DNA from: Isoetes taiwanensis
Lineage: Eukaryota > Streptophyta > Lycopodiopsida > Isoetales > Isoetaceae
Reading direction: 5' to 3'
NCBI GenBank assembly: GCA_021234155.1
Contig: JAJEKV010000013.1
Coordinates: forward strand, 5,584,775-5,648,774
Length of the DNA: 64,000 bases
The notes under the pieces were generated by a model, which saw nothing but the letters and a program-made list of their open reading frames with translations, was not told the DNA's origin and searched no databases. How positions within the stretch are numbered: the stretch's first letter is position 1; every line of letters starts with the position of its first letter. Positions 30,970 through 43,100 of the stretch are shown here, one piece after another. The translations under genes and the position numbers were made by a program.

Positions 30970-33900
30970 CCATCCCCCTCCTATGACGGCGACGAGTCCT
31001 CGGAGCTGGGGCCAGAGTACTCAAACTTGGCTTGTTCGGATAACGTCGGTGAAACTCCGCAATTTTGTCAGGTGCATTAGTCAGATTCTCGGCAGCCTCC
31101 CAGGTTCTATCACTTGGCGAGTAACCTTCCCAATCTACAAAGTAATACAATCGTCGACGAAGAAACTTGGAGTCCAAAATCTCTCGAACCTCGAACTCCT
31201 CATGATCATCAATTTCTACTGGTGGTGGTGGCAGAGGATCACGATCCAGGAAAGTGAACTATGTAGGGCTCCAACAGAGAAACATGAAATACTGGGTGGA
31301 GCCGAACGGCTGGAGGGAGCTCGAGCTGGAATGCCACATTGCTGATTTGAGCCGTGATCCGATAAGGACCAAGGCGATGATAGTCCAGCTTGTTGCAGGG
31401 ACGTGAGGTAGGAAGGTCCCTACGAAGAAGCCAGAGAAGGTCATCAACATGAAATTTAGGAGATTCCTGGCGATGCAAATCAGCACAATGCCGATAACGT
31501 TCGTGTGCTCGGTGAAGATGATGCTGAAGATCTGATTGAAGAGCCTGGAGTTTCTCAAGTCGAGACTCAGCACTAGGATTGACAGAGTCACCGCCAGCGA
31601 CACTAAGGGACCAACGAGGATGCTGACCAAAGTTCAGAAAGAACGGAGTCTGGCCAGTGGAGGCATGTACTGAGTTATTATAGGCAAACTCAGCTAATGG
31701 AAGATAGTCGACCCAATCATCCTGCTGATAACGGATAAAGCACCTTAAATATTGCTCCAGAGTCTGATTAATGGACTCTGCCTGCCCATTACTTTCTGGA
31801 TGATGACCAAATGTCAGTGAGTGGTCGATATGCAATAACTCCAAAAGCTGCTTCCAAAAACCTGCGACGAACTGCGGTCCACGATCGCTGCGATAGTGTC
31901 GGGCAAGCCATGAAGTCTGACTACTTCACGAAGAAGAAGATCCGTTGTTCCCTCACTGGTGATGGTGATGTTGCAAGGAATAAAATGAGCCATCTTAGAG
32001 AAACGATCAACAACAACCATGATGGCATCATAACCCCGCGAGAGTGGCAGCTCCAGAATAAAGTCTATAGAAATGCTCTTCCAAGGTCCGTCTGGTACCG
32101 GCAATGGCTGAAGAAGGCCATGAGGAAGATGCCTTGAAACCTTCGCTCGACAACAGATGTCACATGATCGAATAAAAGCTTCGACAGAGCGACAAAGCCC
32201 AGGCCACCAATACTCTCGACTAATAAGTTCAAGAGTCTTGGCTACTCCAAAGTATCCGGCCATAGGTGAATCATGGCAAGCCTGAAGAAGCCAAAGCCTA
32301 GAAGCACCATCTGGCACATATAGAAGCCCATCACGGAGCAGAAGTCTATTTCGAACCTCAAAACGATCATAGTCTGATCCTATTTGCTGAGAAGATGATG
32401 CAGCGCCAATGTGTAAGAATACATCTTGAACCAATGGATCGGAGGGTAGAGATGCTCGAACAGACTGCAACAAGGCTGTATCATGAGGCCTCTCGAATAA
32501 AGTGAGAGCCATAAGCTGGAACCGATCAGGCCCTAAAATACCTTGTGATTGCTGATCAAATGCAGGATCACCTAGTTTGGGCTCAAGGTAGGAGCGTCGA
32601 AACAAGGCATCAGGCTTTCCTTGGAGGGATCCAGGACGGTACTTGATCACGAAATCAATCCGGGATAATACTTGAGCATGCCACCGGGCCTGGCGACGGT
32701 TGAGCACTCGGGCAGACTGAAAATATTCTAGATTTCGATGATATGTGTAGATTGTAACCTTATAAGGAGATCCCTCCAAGAAGCGTCTCCACTCCTCGAA
32801 AGAATCCACTATCGCCAACAACTCCTTGTCATAAATGGGATAGTTGATTTCAGCAGCCTGAAATTTTCGTGAGTGATAGGCGATTGGATGCAATTCATGG
32901 TCATCCCCCTCCTGTGACAGGATCCCACCAAGCGCAAAATAAGAAGCATCTGCTTCGACAATATATGGGTGCAAAGGATCTGCATGAGCAAGAACTGGCG
33001 CCGTGGTGAACGCATGCTTCAGGGTAACAAAAGCAGATTCCGCTTCCACAGTCCATTCAAATGGCACGTCCTTGACCGTTAGGCTTGTCAAAGGAAGGGC
33101 AATCTCTGAATAATCCCGAATGAAACGCCAATAGAAATTGGCAAATCCAAGAAAACACTGAACACCTCGAACGGATGAAGGTGTTTGCCACTCCAGAACA
33201 GTGCCTTTTCAGGGTCCATAGAGACTCCATGTGGAGTGATGCGATAGCCAAGGAACTCCACATTATCCTGCTTGAACTGACACTTCTCCAGTTTGGCATA
33301 TAACCCATGCTCACGAAGCTTCTGAAGGACTTGCCGAACATGCCTCTCATGTTCTTCGAGAGTCTTAGAATAAATAAGGATATCATCCAGATAGATGATA
33401 ACAAAAGTGTCTAAGAACTCTCGAAAAACATCATTGGCCATATCTTTGGAATCTTGTCGAGCATTGGTAAGTCCAAACGGCATAACGTGTACTCAAAATG
33501 GCCATATCGAAAGTACGAAAGGCATTTTCCACTCATCACCCTCCCGGATCCGAATAAGATTGTAGGCACCCCAAGATCAATCTTAAAAAATAATCGCGCA
33601 CCTTGGAGTCGTTCCAACAACTCGGGGATCGAGAAAGCGGATCTGATTCGGCCTTGTGATTTTATTGAGGCCCCAATAATCAACGACCGGGCCACGGCGA
33701 ATCATCCTTCTTTTTGGCGAAGAAGATAGGTGCTCAATGAGGGAAGAGAATGTCGAATGAAGCCGGTGGCTAGATTCTCTTCAATATAATCCCGCAAAAA
33801 TCTTCAACTCACGGAGATAGACCATATATCGGATCATATGGTGGCGTGGTCCCCGTTTTGCAAATCAATAGGACAATCGTTATGGGCGATGCTCGGGAGT

Positions 33901-33990
33901 TTGGCGGCCTTGACTTTGTCAAAAACATCGGAGAAGTTGCCATATTTATCACGGGAGCATTGGAGCGGGGACTTCAGTCTTGCTGAGAGC
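30965..33990 (-). pseudogene. Ty3 pol remnant: RT, RNase H, integrase, chromodomain
   Basis: Reading minus from high to low coordinates: a frame-broken N-terminal RT (about 33990-33490, with FKIDL and RYGHFEYTL), then MPFGLTNA and the catalytic YLDD ([15 protein letters not shown], in 33483-33088). RNase H follows with IVEADAS and YPIYDKELLAIV. The integrase has a zinc finger (HDSPMAGY...CDICC, second His changed to Tyr) and catalytic D-D-E (SIDFI, VDRSSSQVF, NGQAES). The chromodomain is KFLRRRLYYFVDWEGY..SDRTWE near 31150-31080. Frameshifts separate RT from RNase H and split the integrase at about 31830. Together these copy and insert the element; here they cannot act. Confidence 0.9.
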
Positions 33991-34089
33991 TAGGCGACGG
34001 GTGAACTGGATTGCAAACACTAAACTTAGGTCTTGCCTTCTAGATTTATCGAACTTCGCAAAGAGAAATCTTGAGATCTGGCCGAGGGC

Positions 34090-34370
34090 ATGAAGAAGCC
34101 TCTACAAAAGCGGGAGGCGAGGAACATGAGCGGGGACATGAACGTGAGCAGGGAGCAAGCTGGAACATGAACCGGAGCAAGAATGGAGCATGAATCAGAT
34201 CAAGATCCGGAGCGAGGAACAGGGGACTGGAGCAAGAACTGGAGTAGGAACGGGGGCTGGAGCAAAGAACTGGAGCAGGAATAGAGCACGGAGCAAGAAC
34301 TGAGCAGGAGCAAAAACTGAATCGAGCAGGAGGGGAGCGGGGAACTGGAGCTGGAGCTAGGACATCATCA
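34090..34370. repeat. Purine-rich GGAGCAAGAACT-like repeat where gag should be
   Basis: The plus strand is nearly all A and G with frequent C, made of degenerate repeats of about 12 bases (GGAGCAAGAACTGGAGCA variants, CATGAACGTGAGCAGGGAGC variants). The minus-strand frames (Ser/Cys/Pro-rich) follow from the composition. It occupies the internal region next to the 5' LTR in place of gag and protease. Confidence 0.75.
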
Positions 34371-34868
34371 AGAATATGGTCGAGAATGCAGGGGCATGAA
34401 TCGGAGCAAAGGCAAGAGTCGGATCCGAACATGGAACAACAAGGACGGAATCAGGGGCCCACGATATTGCACGGATCGAAGTCGATGTTGATGTAGAGAC
34501 CTGATCTGCAGATGAACTGGAACTAGAGCTAGAACCAGCAAATTGAAATGATCTAGTACGCCAATCAATGCGGGTTATGTAGCTCGAGCAGGGGCAGACC
34601 AAGACTATTGGCGCATGAGGGCTAGCAATGAGATTGAAGGAAATACTACAAGAAACTCCTTGAACAAAACACAAGAGGCGGGTACATTCTGTGGATCTTT
34701 TTAGGAGATCTCCCGTCCATCAATCACTTCGACAGAACCAGGATGCTCAACCTTGCTTCTAGGGATGGCGTGCTTACTGACGAATGCACTATCCATAAAA
34801 CAAGCATTGCACTACAATCAAGTTGCGCCAGCACTTGCAATCCTCCAACTTCTAATTTCAATGATAAC

Positions 34869-35375
34869 TGTCATGAACCTACTCAAAAACAAGGAAAAAT
34901 ACATAGAAAATACGCAAGAAATACGGAAGAAATATGCCAAGATCGGCAAAGAATCTGATATATGAACAAGAGTCAAGAATACAATGGTCTGAAGGCAAGC
35001 AGGAACACGAGACAGATGCCTAGAAGGCTCAAGACTGGGGTTGAACCGGAATGGTTTAACAAGAAGGAGGTGCCTCCTTATATATCTAGGTCAACGGTCA
35101 GGATCGCCCCACTCCAATGGATGAGATCGCGCCAAGTGTCGCGCATGCATTTAGGTTCTAGAATATTCTAGAACCTCCTGGACGTAGTCCCACATATGAG
35201 GAAGACGTGACGGAATGTCTTCAACAAATATTGGTAGTGCACTTGGCAAGGGTGTATGACTCGCAACTGTCAAACCATGTCTTGTGCAACTACCTTTTTG
35301 TATCCGTGTGACGACCATCTCTTGTACATACGAGTATAATGTTCGTATGATACAAATATCTGTATGGTCGTCACA
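34869..35375 (-). repeat. 5' LTR of the Ty3 element
   Basis: 507 bp. Same ends as the 3' LTR, differing mainly by the 13-bp loss in the tRNA-like segment and by scattered substitutions. Confidence 0.92.
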
Positions 35376-35805
35376 CAAAGTGGTGCATTCTCTGCCAGGG
35401 GATCCACCAACAAGGTGCATTCAACTGAGCACAAGCGATTGGACTGATGTGAAATAATGTTTTAACTGTGTGTCAGGAATAACAATCCCATTAAAAATGG
35501 AGAAGCATTATGATAAGGCCACAACTCATAAAATAGACTCCATGGAAGAACAGATTTAAGTGTGACTTTACCAAAAGAAATACAATAGGTAAGAGCCTGT
35601 GCAATAAGTCGTAACCCAGGAGAATCATCCTTACCCACGAGAAACCTCCAAGTGAATTTGAGATTAAAACTTTACTCTGCAAATGGATATCGATCATGCC
35701 CAAACCTCCAGCAAACTTAGGTTTTATACACTTAGACCATGCAATCTTTACCACTACCCCTACTTCATTTCCACCCCAAATAAAGTTTCTGATGACACCC
35801 ACTAT

Positions 35806-36169
35806 TTCCTAAAACATTGATTGGGGATTTGGTCATCACAATCTTCTGTATCTACTTCGATACCCATTTTCCATAATTTCTGTTAGGACTAATCCCTTGG
35901 TCAAATCAGTTAATTTGGTCATTAAAATCTCTGTCCACTTTGTTACCCATTTTATCACATGTACGTTTAAAGTAGGGGCATGAGTTTATGAGTTCTCACG
36001 GTTCTTATCAAGATAAAGAAGTATCATATGTGTTAGATTTTGTTGCTTGACCCACGACTCCTATCAATTTCATTCAGAACTCCATTTGTAAGATCTGGTT
36101 ATGCACACACCATTATGCACACACCAGAGTCTTCTTGATCCACAGCTCCTGCCAATTTCATTTAGAATC
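35806..36169. other. No gene seen
   Basis: A GACTCCTATCAATTTCATT-like phrase is duplicated with changes (about 36055-36085 and 36140-36165). Ends at the LTR boundary. Confidence 0.4.
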
Positions 36170-36628
36170 TGTGACGCTCCCCGAACCTATACGATGTTCC
36201 CATCGTATACATACGGAAAATTACCCTCCCATGGCAGCTTCATCACCACAGAAAGGCCCTCTGTCTACCTCGGACCACTTGTGATGGCCAAGTGCCCCGG
36301 TGAAGGACACGGAGTGTCATTCGTCCCACGCCTTCTATGGGAACCCTATATAGCGGAAGCGTACGTATAGGTTAGCACCTAGCATACAAAACATATAATA
36401 TCATACCACCACGAAGCGTGGTCCATCCATCATCAATACAAATGACATCCCAACAACAACATAACAGGCATCAAATGGGGCCCTAACCCAGGCTCAGACT
36501 CTAGGGAATCAACCGACGGTCCAGGCCTCCAGATAACAACAGATGGAATCATGACAATGGTATTGGCTGGCATAGAACAATGGCTAGGGTAGTCCACTCC
36601 ATCCGCCCCTCCTGTGCACACTTTGCAG

Positions 36629-37446
36629 CATGGAAAAATTTAGTGGCTATTAATAGCCAAATGACGATTTTTTAGGGGGTCTAGACAATTTTTGCGGTGA
36701 ACTTTATGAAGAGAGATTTCTTTTATAAAAATAAAAAATAGCCATAGCTAAAACAAATATTCCATTATTTTTTTAGGATTAGCCAAACTATTTCCCCCTT
36801 TTTCCTTAAAGAAAAAAGGATTAGCCATTCTTTATATTACAATAATTACATATTAAATCAATAATAGCCAAACAAAAATGAATTCCTATTATAGACTTTT
36901 ATACATCCCCACCTACTATCATCAGTGATAATAGTTTTTCAAACTATGCATTTCTATTACATATACCATATATGCATCTTACAAAAAGAATTGTAAGAGA
37001 TGGCCAATATCTCTCTAGATGCCCGAGTTGGTTGCATAATGTCTTCCCTCAAGGGTTAGAGATAAGTGCAATTTGATCACCATATCTAGAAGGTGTGATT
37101 GCATTGAATGTTGTTCAGATCATGGATATTATAAGCTATGTTGTGAGCTTTTGTTAAAAGCTTTTTAATATTATTGTATATTTCTTGATTGTTGATTATT
37201 ATTTGTAATTGTAGCACATAAATCTAAAGCTACAGAATTTATATTTTTTGCTTTTTCCAGTCAGAAAAAATAGTCAAGTGAAAGTTTATAGTACTTAATT
37301 CAAAAGTTTTGCCAAGTCAAGTACATACAAATGTAATGGTAATAATAACTTTAGCCAAATGTATATCATAAAGTACTATAAAATTTTGAAAAATAGCCAA
37401 ACTATTATTTATGGAAAAATATATAGCATGCTTAATTTTTTCCCTG
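36629..37446. mobile_element. hAT-family non-autonomous element, copy B
   Basis: 818 bp, flanked by exact CTTTGCAG (36621-36628 and 37447-37454). End-to-end relative of copy A at 9240, with the same GGGGGTCTA(G)GCAATTTTTGC and TATAGTATGCTTAATTTTTT-like stretches. TAGCCAAA words recur. No transposase. Confidence 0.9.
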
Positions 37447-38376
37447 CTTTGCAGATAGGCTGAATCATGCTATGACATGGTTGTAGCCTTCCAGAGACAT
37501 AATCTCATGGAATCACCCTATGAGACTACTCCAGGTTACATCTCCCCAGTCCGATGAGGTAGAAAGGGGGAAATCCTTCCCAGAGCATGGTGCTTCCATG
37601 GGTGGCTAGAGGATCGTGGTTCCGTCAGGCAACCACGCATCCATACCCAACTTTACCCCCTCCCTCTCCCAAAAAAAAAATCCATAGGCCTCCTTGGCAT
37701 GCCTATCGAGCCCAGGACATCCCTATAGGCACGTATCCTGCGACCCAGGAGGTGTTTGATCCATATCCAGCCTATACGCAATGACCGATTATAGATCTAG
37801 CCAAGGTAGGAAGCCTTGTAGCCACGTTAGGCAAGGTCCCACCCCCACTTCACCACCATGCTTCTTGTCTGGTGCTCAGCCACACCATACCATCGACAGC
37901 CAGGAGGGCTCTTGTGCACAGGCTGCATTTAATGGGTTTTAAAGGGTTCTAGCTAAGAGCATCTCTATTCCTAGGTAGCTTTTAGGTCTCTACCCCCCTT
38001 TAACCCCATACACATAGGAGGAACAGAAGGAAAGAACAATCACATTCAAATCATCCACCATAATATCAAATAGAACATAGAAGAGAGTCTAATCATTCAT
38101 CCAATCATACAAGGGTTAGATTAGAACATAAACTACCTAAAGACTAACCTGTCTCTTGGCTGGACTCATTACCACGAAGAACATCCATGATTCAAGGCTA
38201 GTTACTGTATTCAAGCAGCTCCTCCCTTCTCCAATCTTCCCCAAATCAATTTGGGGCAGGATTGGGGGTGTAGGCTTAGCTTGCCCCCTTAGAATAGCAA
38301 GTCTTCTTTGGCCCAATCGATTTGGGCCAGGTGGCTCCTCCTATTGGCTAATTAATATCATTAATTAGCCTAATTA

Positions 38377-39230
38377 GGGCCATTTCCCACTCGCCATTAA
38401 GTTAAGTTAGCTTAACTACTTTGTTATCTCTAACCTAACTAGAAAAAATTTCTCCTTTTCCATTGAGGTGGTTAAATTAGGACTAACTTAAGGAAGCATG
38501 GAAATTTGCGTTCCCATCATGTCCATTAAGTTAGAAATAAAAAATTGAATTAAATCTTGTGTTGACGATTCACATTAGTAGTTAAAGTGCTAAGTTAGGT
38601 TAGCATTAACTATACTTATTTCACACTGCCAGTTAAGAATTTATGTTTAAGTTAAGGAGAGTTTTGTTGGGAAAAAAATGCCAACTATCGATGATGCACA
38701 CTAATTAGAAAGTAGTACGCACCTAAAGTTAACACAAATGTAGTGCTAGACTTTGAAACCAACTTGTTAGAAATGAGATGCCCTTCCAAAGTTCCATCGT
38801 GAAAACCCGAAAACAATTATCGAAAGGGCTATAAAACGAAATATAACTATACACAGAATATTATGAAAATGCATATTCCTAGATATTTGAAAGAGGCAAC
38901 AAGAAATATGCATTTTCATATAAAACGTAAATAACCTAACTATATTGTTACCCTTTCTCACTTAACAGTTATATTAAGTTAGTGCTTAACTGAGTTAAGT
39001 GTACCTCTCCTAGGTCACTTAACTTCTAGTTTAAAATAAGGGGACCAGTTAAAGTTTTAACTAAACTTAACTTAACTACTGTCAGTATGAAAGTGATATT
39101 GTTAAGTTAACCATAGTTAAAATTTAACCAAATCCTAACTTAACTGATAGCAACTTAAGTGCTAGTGTGAAAGCAAGTTTCCGTTATTTGCCATATTTAA
39201 CCTAACCTAACCACCAGTGGGAATTGACCC
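38377..39230. mobile_element. PIF/Harbinger (Tourist)-like element, 854 bp
   Basis: The left end is GGGCCATTTCCCACT. The right end, reverse-complemented, is GGGTCAATTCCCACT. The flanks are the 3-bp direct repeat TTA (38374-38376 and 39231-39233), as expected for PIF/Harbinger. The interior is strikingly rich in TTAAGTTA/TAACTTAA words in both orientations. No transposase frame. It is nested in the LTR. Confidence 0.72.
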
Positions 39231-39251
39231 TTAGATTAATTAAATTAACTA

Positions 39252-39451
39252 GGGGAAAACTACAAAATACACCTAACTTTTTCCAAAATTCACAGTATAC
39301 CCCTAACTTTCTAAAAATTCACAAAATGCCCTTAAAAATTCACAAAATGCCCCTAAAAACCTATTCGTTAAGGGCATTTTGTGAATTTTTAGAAAGTTAG
39401 GGGTATACTGTGAATTTTGGAAAAAGTTAGGGGTATTTTGTAGTTTTTCCC
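39252..39451. mobile_element. Mutator-type fold-back MITE, 200 bp, 9-bp target duplication
   Basis: The element is almost one long palindrome: arms of about 90 bp begin GGGGAAAACTACAAAATAC (left) and GGGAAAAACTACAAAATAC (right, reverse-complemented). The exact 9-bp direct repeat AATTAACTA flanks it (39243-39251 and 39452-39460), which fits the Mutator superfamily. It is unlikely to be related to the Mutator transposase at 8.7-15 kb. It lies 21 bp from the PIF-like element. Confidence 0.9.
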
Positions 39452-40127
39452 AATTAACTAATCTATGATAATTTAATATAGCTAACATAAACCCCTTTTA
39501 ATGTTAGCCCCTAATGCCCCATTATAGTCCAAACATACATGGTGACATGTCATAGTATTTATACATATAGCATATAAATACGTGGAACGTCACATTCTAC
39601 CCCCTTGGAATAATGATGTCCTCGGCATTGAACATTAAAAAGCAATATATAGATTAGGAAAAGGTAACATACGTAATAGAGAAGATTACAACTAGATCAT
39701 AAGTGATCAAAAGTTCTGGACCGGAGTCCTTCCATGCTATAAATATAGAACAACAAGTTAAGATACACAATAGCAATAAGAAACACATATAAGAAAACAT
39801 AACATGACCCCCAAAGTGAGCCGTCAAAGAACTGCAGATGCCGCCGTATGCACTACTCACCTGCAAGATTACAGTACATCAGTACTCAATATAGTTATGT
39901 AAAGTTGTGGTTGAAGGGACCACCCCCTTGAAAAAAATGAAATTAAAAACGAAAATGAGGGAATCCTATGATGCCTAAGGCTTGCAATTCGTCTCTACAT
40001 AAGGAATGGCATGGTTCCCACTATAGCCATAGACGGTTGCATCTAATATGCCTATATGTAAATCTCCCATCCTAGGATGCATCTACCCCAACTCCTTTGC
40101 ATGATCCCTGTCGGATCTAATACTCAA

Positions 40128-43100
40128 CTACATACCATTGGAGTTGGAATCGATAGCATCGTGGATAGTCCGACCCAGGCATTGCCGCATAAAGTTGGGG
40201 TAAGCCTTATCAAGGTCTTGTTTAAGGACCCAAGTGGCATCCTCTGTTGGCAAGTGTTTCCACTTAACCAAGTATTGCAATATTTGGGTTCTTCTCATTT
40301 GCTTATATGATCTGTCGAGAAGAGCTTCTGGAACAATTTCCAATTGCTCGTCTGTCGTTTCCATAAGTGTTGGCGTATCAAGAATTTCATGAGGATCCGG
40401 GGTGTGTTTCTTCAAAAGGCTTACGTGAAAAACTTTATGGACCTTGAGATGAGCGAGCAAATTCAACTTATAAGCTTGAGGACCTATTCGTTCGATTATC
40501 TCGAAGGGTGCCGCCCATCGTGGTGCCAGTTTCTTGCAATTACCAATCTTGAGCTTGACCTGCTTAACCTTGATCTTCAACCTACGGAATCACCAACTTG
40601 AAATTCGCGCGGCGTGCGGTGTTTGTCTGCTATACTCTTTTGTCGACTTTGTGCTGCCAATAAATAACTGCATATTTCTTTTACCAAGGCTTGCATATCA
40701 GTAAGCAACTGCTGCGAGACTGCCACCTTGGAAACTGCGTGTCTGAAGTAAGGCATTGGAAGCCATAGGTAATCATAAAGGGAGACATCTTTGAAGACTC
40801 CTGCTTAGTACTATTATAGGCAAATTCTACTAAATGAATGTAATATGCCCACTGAAATTGCTTATTCTATACGTACTTGCGTAGCATATCCTCAATAATG
40901 CGATTGGTACGCTCTAACTGACCATTTGTCTGAGGGTGATACGATGTACTCATGGCGAGCTTGGTTTGTATAGTGGGAACGAAGTCCTTCCAAAAAGCAC
41001 TAACAAACTTAATATCACGATTTGAAATAATGGTTCGTGGCATCCCATGTAATCGAAAAATCTTTTTGGAAGATAAGAGTATCGTATCCAAAGCAGTGTT
41101 GGTGGTGCGGCATGGCAAGAAATGTGCCATTTTAGAAAGCTCGTCGACTACCACCATCAAGGCATCAAATCCTCTAAGTGTGCGTGGAAGACCCACAATG
41201 AAATCCATGGTAATGACTTCCCATTTTGCATTGGGAATGTCCAGAGCTTCAAGTTTGTCTAGAGTCCTTAACTGCTCTGCTTTTGTCTGCTTGCAAAGTT
41301 GGCATTGCTTAATGTAACAGGCAATATGCTTCTTCATACCAGGACAGAAGTAACTGGATCTTATCTTGAAATATGTCTTCATGAATCCAACGTGACCAGC
41401 TATTGGACTGTTATGTGTGTCATGGAGAATGAGCCTTCTAACTCCTGATGATTTGGGCACACATAACTTATCTCGGTAATACAAAAGATTACCGTCCTTC
41501 TTATAATGTTTGTATGTTTCCCGCTCCTTGTTTGTCCTAGCTTCCTTAGAAAGGCTGCTCCACACTTCACGGAACTCGGGATCAGTTGGAAGAGATTGCT
41601 CAATAGTCTTTCCAAACTCACTTGCAAGAGTAAAAATAGCATTATAATGCGTAGGTGTTGTCAACGGGTCTCAAGATAGGGCATCCGCAACAACATTATG
41701 CTTACCGGGTTTATACAAAATCTCAAAGTCATATTCTTCCAAAAAATCTATCCATCTGCCTTGCCGGAGGTTAAGATTAGCCTGTATGAAGATGTATTGA
41801 AGGCTTTGATGATCCCTATCTTATTGGAAACATCGTCCAAGAAGATAGTCTCTCCAGATGCGCAAAGCATGCACGACCGCAAGCAACTCTTGGTCATGGA
41901 TCGGATATCTCTGTTCCGCATCATTTCTTTTCTTAGAATCATAGGCAATGACCCGTCCTTCTTGCATCAAGACAGCTCCAGTTGCTATCTTACTGGCATC
42001 AGTTGCAACCGCCTTGTCCTTGTGAGGATCGGGTAGCGTAACAACCGGCACTGTGGTCAAAGCGTCCTTTAACTATTGGAAGCCTGTTGAACTTTCTTCT
42101 TCCAATGTGTTGCCCAATCTTTGACTTTCTCATGCCTCCTAAGGTCGATGAGGGGTGCTACAATCTTGGCGAAATCCTTAACGAACTTATGATAATATCC
42201 CGCCAAGCCCAGGAAACTCCTAACTTCAGATGTAGGAGCTGGCCAGTCCTTGACTGCCTCAATCTTGGCTAGATCAATTGCAATACCATCAGCAGAAATA
42301 ATATGACCCAAATACTCGATCCTGGTGGTTGCAAATTTGCATTTGGAGAATTTAGCGATGGCGCCGCAACTTCTGGAGAGCCAGCAGAAGATGCCATTCA
42401 TAGTCCTCCAGGGTTTTACTGTAGATAAGAATGTCATCAAAGAAAATAATGACAAACTTGTGAGACTCGCCTTGTATATAATCATTCGCATCCTCCTCCA
42501 CCAGGGATGGGAGGTCACAGAAAGGTATCAGTTCCTCCCAATCCACCTCTGCCAGGGCTACCTGTGCTGCCTGTGTGCCGTATGGGCAACCTTGCATTCG
42601 GTGGCCCAGTTGGAAACATCGGAAGCATGCCGTGTCTCATCGTAGTTGCTCACGAGCTTCCCTCGGGATAGACTGAAGGATCCGCCGCTATTAGTGGTAC
42701 CTGGCTTATCTGGAATATTGAAACTCACTTTCTTTTCTGACTTCTCATAAGGAGGCTGCTGGGGATGTTCCGGACTAGGAGAGCGGGCCCGCCTTATATG
42801 GTACATAAGTCTTTCCTTGATTATCATTTAGTGGTAAGGATACTTATGTGTGTTTTCTTTCAAACTTAAGGCTTTTGCTTCAGGCTCGGCCACCGTTTTG
42901 GGATCAATGGCACGTACCATCTTCCTTAAATTGGGCGACAGGCCCTCCACATAACCTTCTACTGCATGGCATTCGTTGATCCCCGAAACCTAGAGCCTGA
43001 GGCGCATGAACTCGTCAATATAAGCTTGTACAGACATGCGGCGCTGCTTCAATCGGTAGAATGTCTGTATTTGTTTACACCTGTGTGCCCAAAGAACATA

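Larger units (their letters stand above)
30450..35375 (-). mobile_element. Complete Ty3 chromovirus-type LTR element, 4.9 kb, lacking gag
   Basis: Two LTRs (30450-30969, 34869-35375) begin TGTCATGAAC and end GGTCGTCACA. Flanking 5-mers are CAAAA and CAAAG (one mismatch). A purine tract AGGAGGGGGATGG (minus) abuts the 3' LTR at 30970. The internal part holds decayed pol in Ty3 order (RT, RNase H, integrase, chromodomain), but between about 34000 and 34868 there is no recognisable gag or protease, only a purine-rich repeat. The expected plant primer-binding site TGGTATCAGAGC is not clearly present next to the 5' LTR. It inserted into the minus-strand LINE. Confidence 0.92.
28559..35805 (-). mobile_element. 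Degraded LINE, split by a Ty3 element
   Basis: The 3' end is an A-rich tail on minus (plus-strand T/A run 28559-28583), followed by GGACGTCAGACTTTATTTAA, which is close to the 3' end of the copy at 21494. Decayed ORF2 C-terminal pieces follow upstream: LLWTIWKRRRLVIFKG (29729-29911) and a zf-RVT-like stretch KVAAFWWQILHRCLW (about 30000-30100). Beyond the Ty3 insertion, IRNFIWGGNEVGVVVKIAW and GGLGMIDIHLQSK (35491-35802) belong to the region after reverse transcriptase. The 5' truncation is near 35805. It carries many stops and an internal duplication (28653-29487). No clear target duplication was found. Confidence 0.75.
36170..39593 (-). repeat. 3' LTR of the Tekay-like element, carrying three DNA transposons
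   Basis: Starts (plus) TGTGACGCTCCCCG and ends GTGGAACGTCACA. It contains a hAT-family element (36629-37446), a PIF/Harbinger-like element (38377-39230) and a Mutator-type MITE (39252-39451), each with its own target duplication. Without a second LTR the boundaries rest on the TG/CA ends and the adjacent purine tract. Confidence 0.75.

Noticed and set aside
34046..34674. Ser/Cys/Pro-rich minus-strand frames in the Ty3 element
   Set aside because: They follow from the purine-rich repeat on the opposite strand. No gag motif or zinc knuckle.
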